A stretch of 64,000 nt of DNA from NCBI RefSeq assembly GCF_021654035.1, contig NZ_JAJPDW010000006.1, positions 103,322 through 167,321 on the forward strand. The letters run 5' to 3'. The notes beneath the pieces were generated by a model that saw nothing but the letters and a program-made list of their open reading frames with translations, was not told where the DNA came from and did no database searches. Positions 16,096-25,397 of the stretch are shown in pieces (positions within the stretch are counted from its first letter, which is position 1; every line of letters begins with the position of its first letter). The DNA is from Microbacterium aurantiacum (GTDB lineage Bacteria; Actinomycetota; Actinomycetes; Actinomycetales; Microbacteriaceae). The translations under genes were made by a program, and so were the position numbers.

Positions 16096-17667
16096 ATGAA
16101 CACCACCAGCACGAGCAACGACCACGACGAGGCGCCGGGTTCGGCCGATCTCCACGAGGGCGCTCCGGCGCCGGAGGACGTTCCCCGCCCCGCCCCCGAG
16201 CCGACCGGGACCGATCACCCCGCCGAGGCGCGCGCGAACATCGGCGTGGTGGGTCTTGCGGTCATGGGATCCAACCTCGCCCGGAACCTCGCGTCGCGCG
16301 AGGGGAACGTCGTCGCGGTCTACAACCGTTCCCGCGCCAAGACCGACGAGCTCGTCGCCGATCACCCGGAGGCCGGGTTCGTGCCCGCCTTCTCGTACGA
16401 CGAGTTCGCCGCGAGCCTCGTCCGTCCCCGCACCGCGGTGATCATGGTCAAGGCCGGCGGCCCCACGGATGCCGTCATCGACGCGCTCGTGGAGGTGTTC
16501 GAGCCGGGTGACATCATCGTCGACGGCGGCAACGCCCTGTTCAGCGACACCATCCGCCGCGAGAAGGCCGTGCGCGACACGGGCATCAACTTCGTCGGCA
16601 TGGGCGTCTCCGGCGGCGAGGAGGGCGCGCTCCTCGGGCCGTCCCTCATGCCGGGCGGCTCCGACGAGTCCTGGATCACGCTCGGACCGATCCTCCGCTC
16701 CATCGCCGCCGTGGCCGAGGGCGAGCCCTGCGTGACCCACATCGGACACGACGGTGCGGGCCACTTCGTGAAGATGGTGCACAACGGCATCGAGTACGCC
16801 GATATGCAGCTGATCGCCGAGGCCTACGACCTCATCCGCCGCGGGACCGGCAAGAGCCCCGCCGAGATCGCGGACGTCTTCGCCGAGTGGAACCGCGGCG
16901 AGCTGGAGTCCTACCTGATCGAGATCACCGCCGAGGTCCTCCGCCAGGTCGACGCCGAGACGCAGAAGCCCCTCGTGGACGTCATCCTCGACCAGGCAGG
17001 CGCCAAGGGCACCGGCGCGTGGACCGTGCAGACCGCGCTGTCGCTCGGTGTTCCGGTCTCCGGCATCGCCGAGGCCACCTTCGCACGGTCCCTCTCCAGC
17101 CACCCCGAGCAGCGGTCCGTCTCCCGCGACCTCCCCGGCCCCGCCGACGCCCTCGACGTGTCCGACGCGGACGCATTCATCGAGGAGGTCCGCCTCGCGC
17201 TGTACGCCTCGAAGATCGTCGCATACAGCCAGGGGTTCGACGAGATCCGCGCGGGAGCGGCAGAGTACGGCTGGAACATCGACCTCGGCGCGGTGTCGAA
17301 GATCTGGCGCGGGGGATGCATCATCCGCGCCCAGTTCCTCAACCGCATCGCCGACGCGTATGCCGCCACCCCCGACCTGCCGGTGCTGTTGACCGCACCC
17401 TACTTCGTCGAGGCCCTCGGTCGCGGCCAGGACGCGTGGCGACGCATCGTGCAGACCGCCGCCGGCGCCGGCATCCCCGCCCCCGCGTTCTCGTCCTCGC
17501 TGGCCTACTACGACGGCCTGCGCGCCGAGCGCCTGCCCGCCGCGCTCATCCAGGGTCAGCGCGACTTCTTCGGCGCGCACACCTACAAGCGCATCGACAA
17601 GGAGGGCACCTTCCACACCCTGTGGTCCGGCGACCGCACCGAGATCGAAGCCGAAGACACCCACTGA
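16096..17667 (+). CDS. gnd: 6-phosphogluconate dehydrogenase, decarboxylating
   Basis: Gnd converts 6-phosphogluconate to ribulose-5-phosphate and CO2 with NADP, linking gluconate catabolism to the pentose phosphate pathway. Of 523 residues, the conserved enzyme begins near residue 47 (ANIGVVGLAVMGSNLARN). Other motifs are IVDGGNALF, MGVSGGEEGALLGPSLMPGG, the catalytic Lys/His region HFVKMVHNGIEYADMQ, and the C-terminal dimer tail. The first 46 residues are an acidic, Pro/Ala-rich and probably disordered extension. ATG 16096 is supported by a strong AGGAGAGG ribosome-binding site, so the extension is likely translated. A hairpin lies downstream. Confidence 0.95.
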   Translation: MNTTSTSNDHDEAPGSADLHEGAPAPEDVPRPAPEPTGTDHPAEARANIGVVGLAVMGSNLARNLASREGNVVAVYNRSRAKTDELVADHPEAGFVPAFSYDEFAASLVRPRTAVIMVKAGGPTDAVIDALVEVFEPGDIIVDGGNALFSDTIRREKAVRDTGINFVGMGVSGGEEGALLGPSLMPGGSDESWITLGPILRSIAAVAEGEPCVTHIGHDGAGHFVKMVHNGIEYADMQLIAEAYDLIRRGTGKSPAEIADVFAEWNRGELESYLIEITAEVLRQVDAETQKPLVDVILDQAGAKGTGAWTVQTALSLGVPVSGIAEATFARSLSSHPEQRSVSRDLPGPADALDVSDADAFIEEVRLALYASKIVAYSQGFDEIRAGAAEYGWNIDLGAVSKIWRGGCIIRAQFLNRIADAYAATPDLPVLLTAPYFVEALGRGQDAWRRIVQTAAGAGIPAPAFSSSLAYYDGLRAERLPAALIQGQRDFFGAHTYKRIDKEGTFHTLWSGDRTEIEAEDTH

Positions 17668-17686
17668 GCCGTCCCCGGCTTCGTCG

Positions 17687-17718
17687 ACGCCCGCCTCCGC
17701 CCCGCGCGAGGCGGGCGT
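17687..17718 (+). terminator. Hairpin after gnd
   Basis: A perfect 11-bp GC stem (17687-17697 with 17708-17718, 10-nt loop) lies between the gnd stop and the next promoter hexamer at 17724. No T-tract is present, as is common in high-GC actinobacteria. Confidence 0.6.
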
Positions 17719-17735
17719 CGCGTTAGGGTCGGACG

Positions 17736-18725
17736 ATGGCGAGCATCCTCTTCATCGGAGGCACAGGAATCATCAGCGCGGCGTGCGTCAGGGACGCCGT
17801 GGCCGCAGGACACCGGGTGACGGTGCTGAACCGCGGGCGGGGCAGCCGAGCGATCCCGGACGAGGTCGAACGTCTGGACGCCGACGTCCGTGATCGCAAC
17901 GCCGTCCGCGCGGCCGTCACGGGACGCCGCTTCGACGTCGTGGCCCAGTTCCTGGCCTTCACCCCGGACCAGGTGCGTGCCGACGTGGAGCTGTTCGAGG
18001 GGCGATGCGGCCAGTACGTCTTCATCAGCTCCGCCTCGGCCTACCAGACCCCGCCCTCGCGGCTTCCGGTGACGGAGTCCACGCCGCTGCGCAATCCGTT
18101 CTGGCAGTACTCCCGCGACAAGATCGCCTGCGAGGACCTGCTCGTGGCGGCGTACCGGGACCGCGGGTTCCCGGTGACGATCGTTCGCCCGTCCCACACC
18201 TACGACGAGCGGGCCCTTCCGACGCTCGGGGGCTGGACCGACATCGCACGGATGCGGGAAGGCCGGCCCGTCCTCGTCCACGGCGACGGCACGAGCCTGT
18301 GGACGATCACCCACAGCGACGACGTCGCCGTCGCCTTCACCGGGCTCCTCCAGCATCCCGCCGCCGTCGGCGAGGCGTTCACGATCACCGGCACCCACGC
18401 GCCCACGTGGGATCAGATTTACGAGTGGCTCGCCGACGCGGCGGGTGTCGCGCATCCCGATCTCGTCCACGTCGCGTCCGAGACGATCGCAGCGGCGGCG
18501 CCCGAGATCGGTCCGACCCTCCTCGGCGACAAGGCGCACTCGATGGTGTTCGACGTGTCGAAGGTGCGGGCGCTCGTGCCGGGGTTCCGGACGACCGTCA
18601 CCTTCGACGAGGGCGCGCGCCGCATCCTCGCCTACTTCGATGCGCATCCGGAGGAACAGGAGAGGGACGCCGACCACGACGCCCTGTCGGACCGCCTGGC
18701 CGCGCACGCCCGCGCCGTGGTGTGA
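17736..18725 (+). CDS. NAD-dependent epimerase/dehydratase family protein, atypical SDR
   Basis: The 329-residue protein is an extended or atypical short-chain dehydrogenase. The N-terminal nucleotide motif is FIGGTGIISAACV, differing from the classical TGxxGxxG and resembling the CSP41/isoflavone-reductase-like atypical group. A VFISSASAY segment (Ser of the active site) and YSRDK (Tyr/Lys pair) follow. The substrate is unknown; sugar-nucleotide or small-sugar conversion is typical. TAGGGT ends 6 nt before the ATG, implying leaderless expression from its own promoter. It ends one base before the convergent ABC ATPase stop (the junction reads TGACTCA). Confidence 0.85.
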   Translation: MASILFIGGTGIISAACVRDAVAAGHRVTVLNRGRGSRAIPDEVERLDADVRDRNAVRAAVTGRRFDVVAQFLAFTPDQVRADVELFEGRCGQYVFISSASAYQTPPSRLPVTESTPLRNPFWQYSRDKIACEDLLVAAYRDRGFPVTIVRPSHTYDERALPTLGGWTDIARMREGRPVLVHGDGTSLWTITHSDDVAVAFTGLLQHPAAVGEAFTITGTHAPTWDQIYEWLADAAGVAHPDLVHVASETIAAAAPEIGPTLLGDKAHSMVFDVSKVRALVPGFRTTVTFDEGARRILAYFDAHPEEQERDADHDALSDRLAAHARAVV

Positions 18726-18726
18726 C

Positions 18727-19461
18727 TCAGCCGCGCTGCTCCCGCACCACACCGCGCTCGAGCCGCAGGCGACGGTGCGCCCGTCGAGCCACGGCGGAGT
18801 CGTGCGTGACGACCACCATCGTGAGCCCCTCGGCACACAGGCCCTCCATCAGCTGCAGGATCTCGTCCCGCGTTCGCTCGTCGAGATTCCCCGTCGGCTC
18901 GTCGGCGAGGAGGACCCTCGGCTTCTTCACGAGCGCGCGCGCGATCGCCACACGCTGTTGCTGACCGCCGGAGAGTTCACCGGGTCGATGGTCCGCGCGC
19001 TCGGCGAGGTCGACCTGCGCCAACGCCGCGCGGACCCGTTCTTCCCGCTCGGCACGCGCGAGTCCCAGCGGCTCGAGTCCGACGTCGACGTTCTCCGCCG
19101 CGGTGAGGGTGGGGATGAGGTTGAACGCCTGGAACACGAACCCGATGTCCTGCGCTCGGATGCGCGCGAGCGCGGCGCGGGGCTCGCGTGCCAGATCCGC
19201 TTCTCCGAGGAGGACACGCCCCGATGTCGGGGAGTCGAGGGCACCGAGAATCTGGAGAAGGGTTGATTTCCCCCCTCCGGTCGGCCCCTGGACCGTCGCG
19301 AACTCGCCCGCGGCGATCGTCAGGTCCACGGCGTCGAGGGCGGTGACCGATCGCCCCTTGCCGGTGTAGACACGGGTCACCCCCTCCAGTCGGTACACGG
19401 GGGTGGTCTCGTGCTCGCGCGCGTCGGATACGGTCAGGTCGGGCTGCAACGTGTCGGACAT
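18727..19461 (-). CDS. MacB/LolD-type ABC transporter ATPase
   Basis: A 244-residue cytosolic ATPase partner of FtsX-type permeases. It has Walker A GPTGGGKST, the Q-loop VFQAFNLIPTLTA, signature LSGGQQQRVAIARAL, Walker B VLLADEPTGNLD and H-loop THD. ATG 19461 begins the conserved protein; the upstream open frame overlaps the permease gene. The gene follows the permease by 50 nt on the same strand. Because that permease is broken here, the ATPase may no longer assemble a working exporter unless another permease is used. The adjacent two-component system suggests an envelope-stress or antimicrobial-peptide role (inference). Confidence 0.9.
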   Translation of the reverse strand: MSDTLQPDLTVSDAREHETTPVYRLEGVTRVYTGKGRSVTALDAVDLTIAAGEFATVQGPTGGGKSTLLQILGALDSPTSGRVLLGEADLAREPRAALARIRAQDIGFVFQAFNLIPTLTAAENVDVGLEPLGLARAEREERVRAALAQVDLAERADHRPGELSGGQQQRVAIARALVKKPRVLLADEPTGNLDERTRDEILQLMEGLCAEGLTMVVVTHDSAVARRAHRRLRLERGVVREQRG

Positions 19462-19511
19462 GGGGAGGTCTCCTGTTCGGGGGTGTCGGGTCGAGTGGTC
19501 GGAGGCCGAGG

Positions 19512-20509
19512 TCATGCCGCGGACCGCAGGGCTTCGGCGGGCCGCAGCCGCGCAGCGCGCCATCCGCCCGCGGCGCCGGCGAGCAGACCGCCGAGCACCG
19601 CGATGCCGACGGCTGCACCGATGACCGCCGGCGTCACCGGCGCGGTGAGGACGATCTCGGTCTGCGCGGCGATGGCGTCGGCGAAGCCCCCGGGGCCTCC
19701 CCGGCCGCCGGGTCCGGCAGCGGGCGACTCCGCGGTGGTGGTGAAGCTGGGCGCCGCAACGGCGATGACGGCGATCGCCCCGAGGCCGAGGGCGAGACCG
19801 GCGAGTCCGCCGAGCAGACCCTGGACGAAGGACTCCCCCGCCACCTGACCGACGACCCGGCGATCCGACCATCCGAGCGCCTTCAGCGTGCCGAGTTCCC
19901 GTGTGCGCCGGGTGACCCCCGACACGGTGAGGAGGACGGCGAGGATGAGCGCCACGGCGAGGGCGATCACCGAGAGCCACGTTCCGAGCGACGCGATGAG
20001 AGCCGATGCGCTCGAGAGTGACCCCGAGACGCCGGCGGCGAGATCCGAGGGTGCACTGATCGTGGCCTCCAGCAGCACCTCTTCGAGCTGCGCGTGCACC
20101 TCGCCGATGTCGTCGACGGATGCCGCCTGCACGTAGACCGTGGACACCACAGAACCGACTCCGGCGAGGCCCTGAGCGACATCGAGCGGGATGTAGACGT
20201 CCGAGGCGGTGTCCGCGGCAGACGAGGTCGAAGCGACCACGCCGATCACCTCGAACGCCGTGCCGCCGATCTCGATGTCGTCACCGACGGCGACCTCGAC
20301 CGACGCCGCGTACGTGGCGTCGACAACGGCGACCGCGGCTCCGGCATCCGTGGCTTCCATCGCACGCCCCGCATCCACCGCGACGGCCGACAGGGGTCCC
20401 ACCGCCGTGACGGCCGGATCGATCCCGAGGACGGTGAAGGAGTCGCCGCGACGATCGCCGTCTGCTTCTTGCGTCCAGCGAGCTCGCGCCGGAGATACGT
20501 GCCGTACAT
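19512..20509 (-). pseudogene. FtsX-like ABC permease with internal deletion and frameshift
   Basis: The authentic start is ATG 20509, preceded by GGAAGGAG and encoding MYGTYLRRELAGRKKQT, the usual N-terminus of this permease family. After about 21 residues (near 20450) the frame switches abruptly to GDSFTVLGIDP, a mid-periplasmic-domain sequence, in another frame. The first transmembrane helix and the proximal periplasmic region, roughly 100 residues by family comparison, are absent in every frame. The rest is intact to 19512: the SSDVYIPL-like region, then three transmembrane segments and the terminal GWRAARLRPAEALR. Ribosomes starting at 20509 would stop at 20246. A deletion with frameshift is therefore the best reading. 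Codon use is normal, suggesting a recent event. Confidence 0.82.
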
Positions 20510-20598
20510 GCTTCTCCTTCCGGCGGGTCCTCACCCGTCCGTCGGGTCGACCGTAGGATCGCGCCTGATGAGCGACCACGGCGGCGGTCATGCGAACG

Positions 20599-20658
20599 CT
20601 ATGTGCGAGCTGCTCGACTCACAGGAGAGGCATAGGTGCGGCCATAGGAATCCCATAG
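20599..20658. promoter_or_regulatory. CATAG repeats upstream of the response regulator
   Basis: CATAG occurs at 20631, 20643 and 20654 (spacing 12 and 11 bp), and an inverted copy CTATG at 20599-20603. Direct repeats spaced about one helical turn are typical OmpR/PhoP-family sites. They lie in the 171-bp gap between the divergent permease and response-regulator genes, so autoregulation and control of the transporter is plausible. Confidence 0.45.
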
Positions 20659-20680
20659 ATGAGACGGAACACTGGGATCC

Positions 20681-21405
<725 letters not shown>

Positions 21406-21409
<4 letters not shown>

Positions 21410-22878
21410 CGGTCCCCGCCGCCCGGAAACGGCCGGGGGTGCGCGGGAGCCTGCAGACGCGCCTCATGGTGACGGTCATCGGGATGGTCGCCCTCATCCT
21501 CACCCTCGTCGGCATCGCCACGGGCGCGGTCCTGGGGCGCATCCTCGATGCGAACCTGAACACGCAGCTGGCCAACGCCGTCAGCAGCGTGACGGTGCGC
21601 CTGGACCCCGGCGCGACCGCCGCCGACATCCTCGCCAGCGGCCGCCAGCCCGAGGGCTTCGTGTTCGTCCTGCAGGGCCCGTCCGGGCTGTCGGGCGCGT
21701 ACGTGTCGGGCCCGCAGCAGGTCACCGAGCTGAGCGCGGACGACATCGACGAGATCCTCGCCCAGCTCGACCGCTCCGGCATCTCCACGGTCGAGATCCC
21801 CGGCGAAGGCGATCATCGGGTGTTCCTCAGCGCTCAGCCCGGCGGACTGTTCTTCCTCGCCGGTCTCCCCGTCGCCCCCGTCACCGCGACCCTCGGCCAG
21901 ATCTTCACCACCGTCGCCCTGGTCACCACGGGCGGACTGCTCCTGCTCGGCGTGGCGATCGCCGTCGTCATCCGTGCGGGCCTGCGACCCCTCCGGACCG
22001 TGGCCGACACCGCGTCCCGCGTGGCGGCCATGCCGCTGTCCGAGGGGGAGGTGAGCCTCACCGCCCGCGTCCCCGAGGACCAGGTGGACCAGTACTCCGA
22101 GATCGGCCGGGTGGGTCACGCCCTCAACACCCTCCTCGAACACGTCTCGCGCTCACTGAGCGCGAGACAGCGCAACGAAGAGCGGATGCGGGCCTTCGTC
22201 GCCGACGCCAGCCACGAGCTGAGGACGCCGCTGGCCTCCATCCGCGGCTACTCCGAGCTGTCGCTGCGCGCGATCAGCCAGCATTCGGACGCCGCGGGCG
22301 AGACCACCCAGGCCTCCCTGGAGCGCATCCAGGCGCAGTCGCTGCGCATGACGGCCCTGGTCGAGGATCTCCTGCTCCTCGCCCGTCTCGACGAGGGCCA
22401 GGAGCTGGTCTTCGGCTCGGTCGATCTCACCCGACTCGCCCTCGAGGCCGTCGAAGACGCCCGCCCCACCGGACCCGATCACCGGTGGATCCTGGACACC
22501 GAGCCGGAGCCCGTGGTCGTCGCCGGAGACGCCGGCCGCCTCCACCAGGTCGCGGCGAACCTCCTCGCCAACGCGCGCACCCACACACCGGCGGGGACGA
22601 CCGTCACCGTCGGTGTGTCGCGGGACCGGGGCGATGCGGTCCTGAGCGTCCACGACGACGGGCCGGGGATCGACCCGGCCCTCGCCGAGGAGCTCTTCGA
22701 ACGGTTCTCCCGCGCCGACCGGTCCCGAGCCCGCCAGACGGGCGGGACGGGCCTCGGCCTCTCCATCGCGCGCGCGATCGCCGAGGCGCACGGCGGCAGC
22801 CTCTCGGTCCGGAGCGCACCGGGCGACACCACCTTCGAGCTGCGCCTCCCGGCGCGACCGAGCACTCCGGCGCCGTAG
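21406..22878 (+). CDS. Membrane sensor histidine kinase
   Basis: The 490-residue kinase has TM1 at about residues 20-45, an extracytoplasmic sensor loop (46-160), TM2 (165-190), HAMP (190-245), and the dimerisation domain with phosphoacceptor His270 in ADASHELRTPLASI. The ATPase domain has the N-box NLLANARTHTP, the G1 box VHDDGPGI and the G2 box GGTGLGLSI. The start is GTG 21406, overlapping the response-regulator stop. It forms a cognate pair with that regulator. The stop lies one base before three 26-bp tandem repeats. Confidence 0.95.
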
Positions 22879-22956
22879 CCGCGGAACGCGTCGGCGGTCG
22901 ATGTCCGCGGAACGCGTCGGTGGTCAGTATCCGCTGAACGCGTCGGTGGTGAGCGA
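22879..22956. repeat. Three tandem 26-bp repeats between convergent genes
   Basis: Copies run 22879-22904, 22905-22930 and 22931-22956, each sharing the core GAACGCGTCGG with a few differences. They fill the whole gap after the kinase stop. They also encode the C-terminus of the minus-strand oxidoreductase, whose stop falls in the middle copy. Because 26 is not a multiple of three, each copy is read in a new frame. Confidence 0.85.
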
Positions 22957-24489
22957 CCGGGCGCGCTCCAGCGCCGGCGCGAGGTCGGCGATGAGCCCCG
23001 CCGGCCCCGAGACGTACGCGTGCCGCCCCGCGATGTCGGGTACGACCGAGAGGAGTCCGTCGGCGTCCAGACGCACTCCGCGGGCCCAGGTCCAGTGGCC
23101 GGGCAGATCGGCCGGACGATCGCGCGTGAACACGATGACCGGGATCCCACTCGCCTCGATCTCGTCCCGATAGGCGAGCTCGGCGGCGTCCGACGCGACG
23201 TACACGAGGACGATGTCGCGCTCCTCCCCCGCCAGACGAAGGTGGCGCAGCTGCGACACGAACGGAGTGACACCGATCCCCGCCGCCACCATGAGCACCG
23301 GTGCGCCCGAGCGCCTGGGGAGGACGAAGTCACCCCACACCCCGGTGATCGCCAGCGTCTCCCCCGGCTCGACCTCGGCGAGAGCCTTCTTGAACGTGCT
23401 GCGCGGCGCCCCTTCCCGGGGCTCCTTGAACGCCACGCGCAGCACCGGCAGATCCTCCGGCGCCGAGGCGATGCTGAACTCTCGCCGTGTGCCGCGCGCG
23501 TCGGGTCGCCGATGCGGCACTTCGAGCTCCAGATACTGGCCGGGCACGAACGACACCCGGTCGGCGACGCGGAACGTGAGTTCCCGAACCGTCGGCGTCC
23601 GCGCCACCCGGGACTGGAGCGCCAGGCGCACGGCGGTGCGGACGGCCAGGGCGAAGGCCACCGCGTTGCCGATGAGGAGGGCCCGCTCCTGCCCGAGACT
23701 GATCGCTCCCACGTCGATCGGCCATCCGGCGAGGAATCCCACGACCCCGGCCACGAGGAACTGCTGACCGCGACGGGGCGGCATGGTGAGGGGTTCGGAG
23801 AGCATGAAGGCGCCCAGGAACAGGAACGGCGAGGACCACAGGATCGGCCAGAAGATGTCGGCGACCTCGACGGCCTGACCCACCGCCTGATATGCCGCCG
23901 AGGTGCGCACCAGGGCCACGGAGACCGCGACGACGAGGAAGACCGCGATGACGCGGACCTTCTCGGTCCGCCAGAGCACCACCAGGCCCAGCACGATCAC
24001 GGGGGCGGCGAGCGCGGGCGTCCCCACCCACCACGAGGACGCGCCGAGCTCCGGCCATGCGACCGCGAGAAGGGTGATCGCGGTGGCTCCCACGGCGGCG
24101 GGGTTGAACAGGTGACGCCCGCGCCACGCCAGCACGTACTTCGATGCGGACGCGATCGCCCCGGCGATCGCGAGTCCGCCGAGCGCCGCAGGATCGAGGG
24201 TCGGTCGGAGCACGAAGAGCAGGATCAACGCGGTGATCAGCGACGACTCCACGCGCCACGGCAGACCCAGCAGCCGACGTGCGCCGGCATCGACGCCGGC
24301 GCACGCCAGGCCGAGGACCGCGGCGGACACGACGATCTCCGCCGCGGTCGGCGAGACGAGCCCCCACAGCGACAGCGCGAGGGAGATGAGCGCGAGCGCC
24401 GCGAGGGCGAAGAAGGCCGTCCGGTACATCGATATGCGCCCGAGCCCGGCGAAGACCCGATTCCCGGCGGCGGTCAGCGCGGTGAGCAT
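22924..24489 (-). CDS. RnfD/NqrB-like membrane domain fused to ferredoxin-NAD(P) reductase
   Basis: The 521-residue protein has about nine hydrophobic segments in residues 20-290, including the RnfD/NqrB-family hallmark GRHLFNPAAVG (124-134). A soluble FNR module follows, with FAD motif REFSIAS (336-342), the NAD-binding GIGVTPF (404-410) and VSGPAG (493-498). It should pass electrons from NAD(P)H through the membrane to an extracytosolic flavin acceptor. The downstream position relative to the FMN-binding lipoprotein and ApbE (same strand, 19-nt gap) supports a flavin-based electron-transfer system. No Fe-S cysteine cluster is visible. The physiological acceptor is unknown. Confidence 0.85.
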   Translation of the reverse strand: MLTALTAAGNRVFAGLGRISMYRTAFFALAALALISLALSLWGLVSPTAAEIVVSAAVLGLACAGVDAGARRLLGLPWRVESSLITALILLFVLRPTLDPAALGGLAIAGAIASASKYVLAWRGRHLFNPAAVGATAITLLAVAWPELGASSWWVGTPALAAPVIVLGLVVLWRTEKVRVIAVFLVVAVSVALVRTSAAYQAVGQAVEVADIFWPILWSSPFLFLGAFMLSEPLTMPPRRGQQFLVAGVVGFLAGWPIDVGAISLGQERALLIGNAVAFALAVRTAVRLALQSRVARTPTVRELTFRVADRVSFVPGQYLELEVPHRRPDARGTRREFSIASAPEDLPVLRVAFKEPREGAPRSTFKKALAEVEPGETLAITGVWGDFVLPRRSGAPVLMVAAGIGVTPFVSQLRHLRLAGEERDIVLVYVASDAAELAYRDEIEASGIPVIVFTRDRPADLPGHWTWARGVRLDADGLLSVVPDIAGRHAYVSGPAGLIADLAPALERARSLTTDAFSGY

Positions 24490-24508
24490 GGTGCGGAACT
24501 CCCTCGTG

Positions 24509-25390
24509 TCATGTGTTCACGCTCCTGCGGCGTGTGAACAGCTCGGCCGGGCATCCGGGCGAGCTGTTCACACGCCCGTCGGTGAACATGCGGACCCAGG
24601 CGACACCCCACCGCGCCGCCAGCTCCGCACCCCCGTCGAAGAAGAGGGCGGTGCTTGCCGCGTCCGCGCGCATCGCGCTGTCGGAGACCGCCCACGTCGC
24701 CGCGACGCTGTCGATCGGCTCGCCGGTGCGGGCGTCCAGGACGTGGTGGAGCCCCTCTCCCCAGGCGCGCCGGTTGGTCGCGGAGGCGCACAGCGCGGCA
24801 TCCGTGACCTCCCAGACCCCGACGACGCGCGTGGAGTCGTACGGATGCTCGAGGCCGATGCGCTCCGTCGATGACCACACGCGGATGTCGCCGCCCGCGT
24901 CGACGGTCGCCGAGGCTCCCGTCTCGGAGGTCACCGTCTCACCCACGATGTCGACCAGGCGACCCTTGCCCAGCGCGCCGACGTCGAGCAGCGCTCCGGG
25001 GGCCGCACGGAGTCGACCGTCGGCGATCGAGACGGCGGCCGTCCACGCGGACGGGGCCGGCACGGTCACGCCCGTGGGGGTGAGCCGGTAGGCGGGGTCG
25101 TATCCGAGGGCCGACAGCGAGGCCGCGACGAGGGGATTGACCGCACCCGCCGTCGCGTGGGAGAGCTCCTCGTACAGCGCGAGCATGGGTGCGGCATCCG
25201 CCGGGGCCGGGGCCGACCCGCCTGTGGCAGCCAGGGCGGACACCAGGGAATCCGAGCGGAAGCGCGACCACGTGCGGTCGAAGGCGTCCATCATCTCCTC
25301 CACGCGCGTGCGCAGGGCGCCGGAGAGGGGCTGCGGGGTCTCGATCTGCCATCGGGTGCCGATGGCGTCGAACCGCCAGACCTCGCTCAC
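24509..25390 (-). CDS. apbE: FAD:protein FMN transferase, ApbE family
   Basis: ApbE attaches FMN covalently to Ser/Thr in target proteins using FAD, usually outside the cytoplasmic membrane. The 293-residue product contains the family segments FDAIGTRWQI near the N-terminus, DVGALGKGRLVD (flavin/Mg site), VDAGGDIRVWS, and DARTGEPIDSVAATWAVSDSAMRADAASTALF. GTG 25390 starts the conserved sequence, 7 nt after the FMN-binding gene. No signal peptide is evident, which is unusual for the role. The last 20 or so residues (from MFTDGRVNSS) are encoded by a long palindrome and look non-native. Confidence 0.9.
   Translation of the reverse strand: MSEVWRFDAIGTRWQIETPQPLSGALRTRVEEMMDAFDRTWSRFRSDSLVSALAATGGSAPAPADAAPMLALYEELSHATAGAVNPLVAASLSALGYDPAYRLTPTGVTVPAPSAWTAAVSIADGRLRAAPGALLDVGALGKGRLVDIVGETVTSETGASATVDAGGDIRVWSSTERIGLEHPYDSTRVVGVWEVTDAALCASATNRRAWGEGLHHVLDARTGEPIDSVAATWAVSDSAMRADAASTALFFDGGAELAARWGVAWVRMFTDGRVNSSPGCPAELFTRRRSVNT
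24514..24588. repeat. Palindromic element at the 3' end of apbE
   Basis: A perfect 15-bp inverted repeat (24531-24545 with 24560-24574, 14-nt loop) is flanked by two further matches of its TGTTCAC/GTGAACA arm at 24514-24520 and 24582-24588. The structure encodes the odd C-terminus of ApbE. It may be a terminator or a small palindromic repeat element. Confidence 0.7.
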
Positions 25391-25397
25391 ACGCGGC

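Noticed and set aside
24501..24600. CRISPR-like or toxin-antitoxin element at the apbE palindrome
   Set aside because: There is only one inverted-repeat structure with short flanking arms, no spacers and no adjacent cas or toxin gene.
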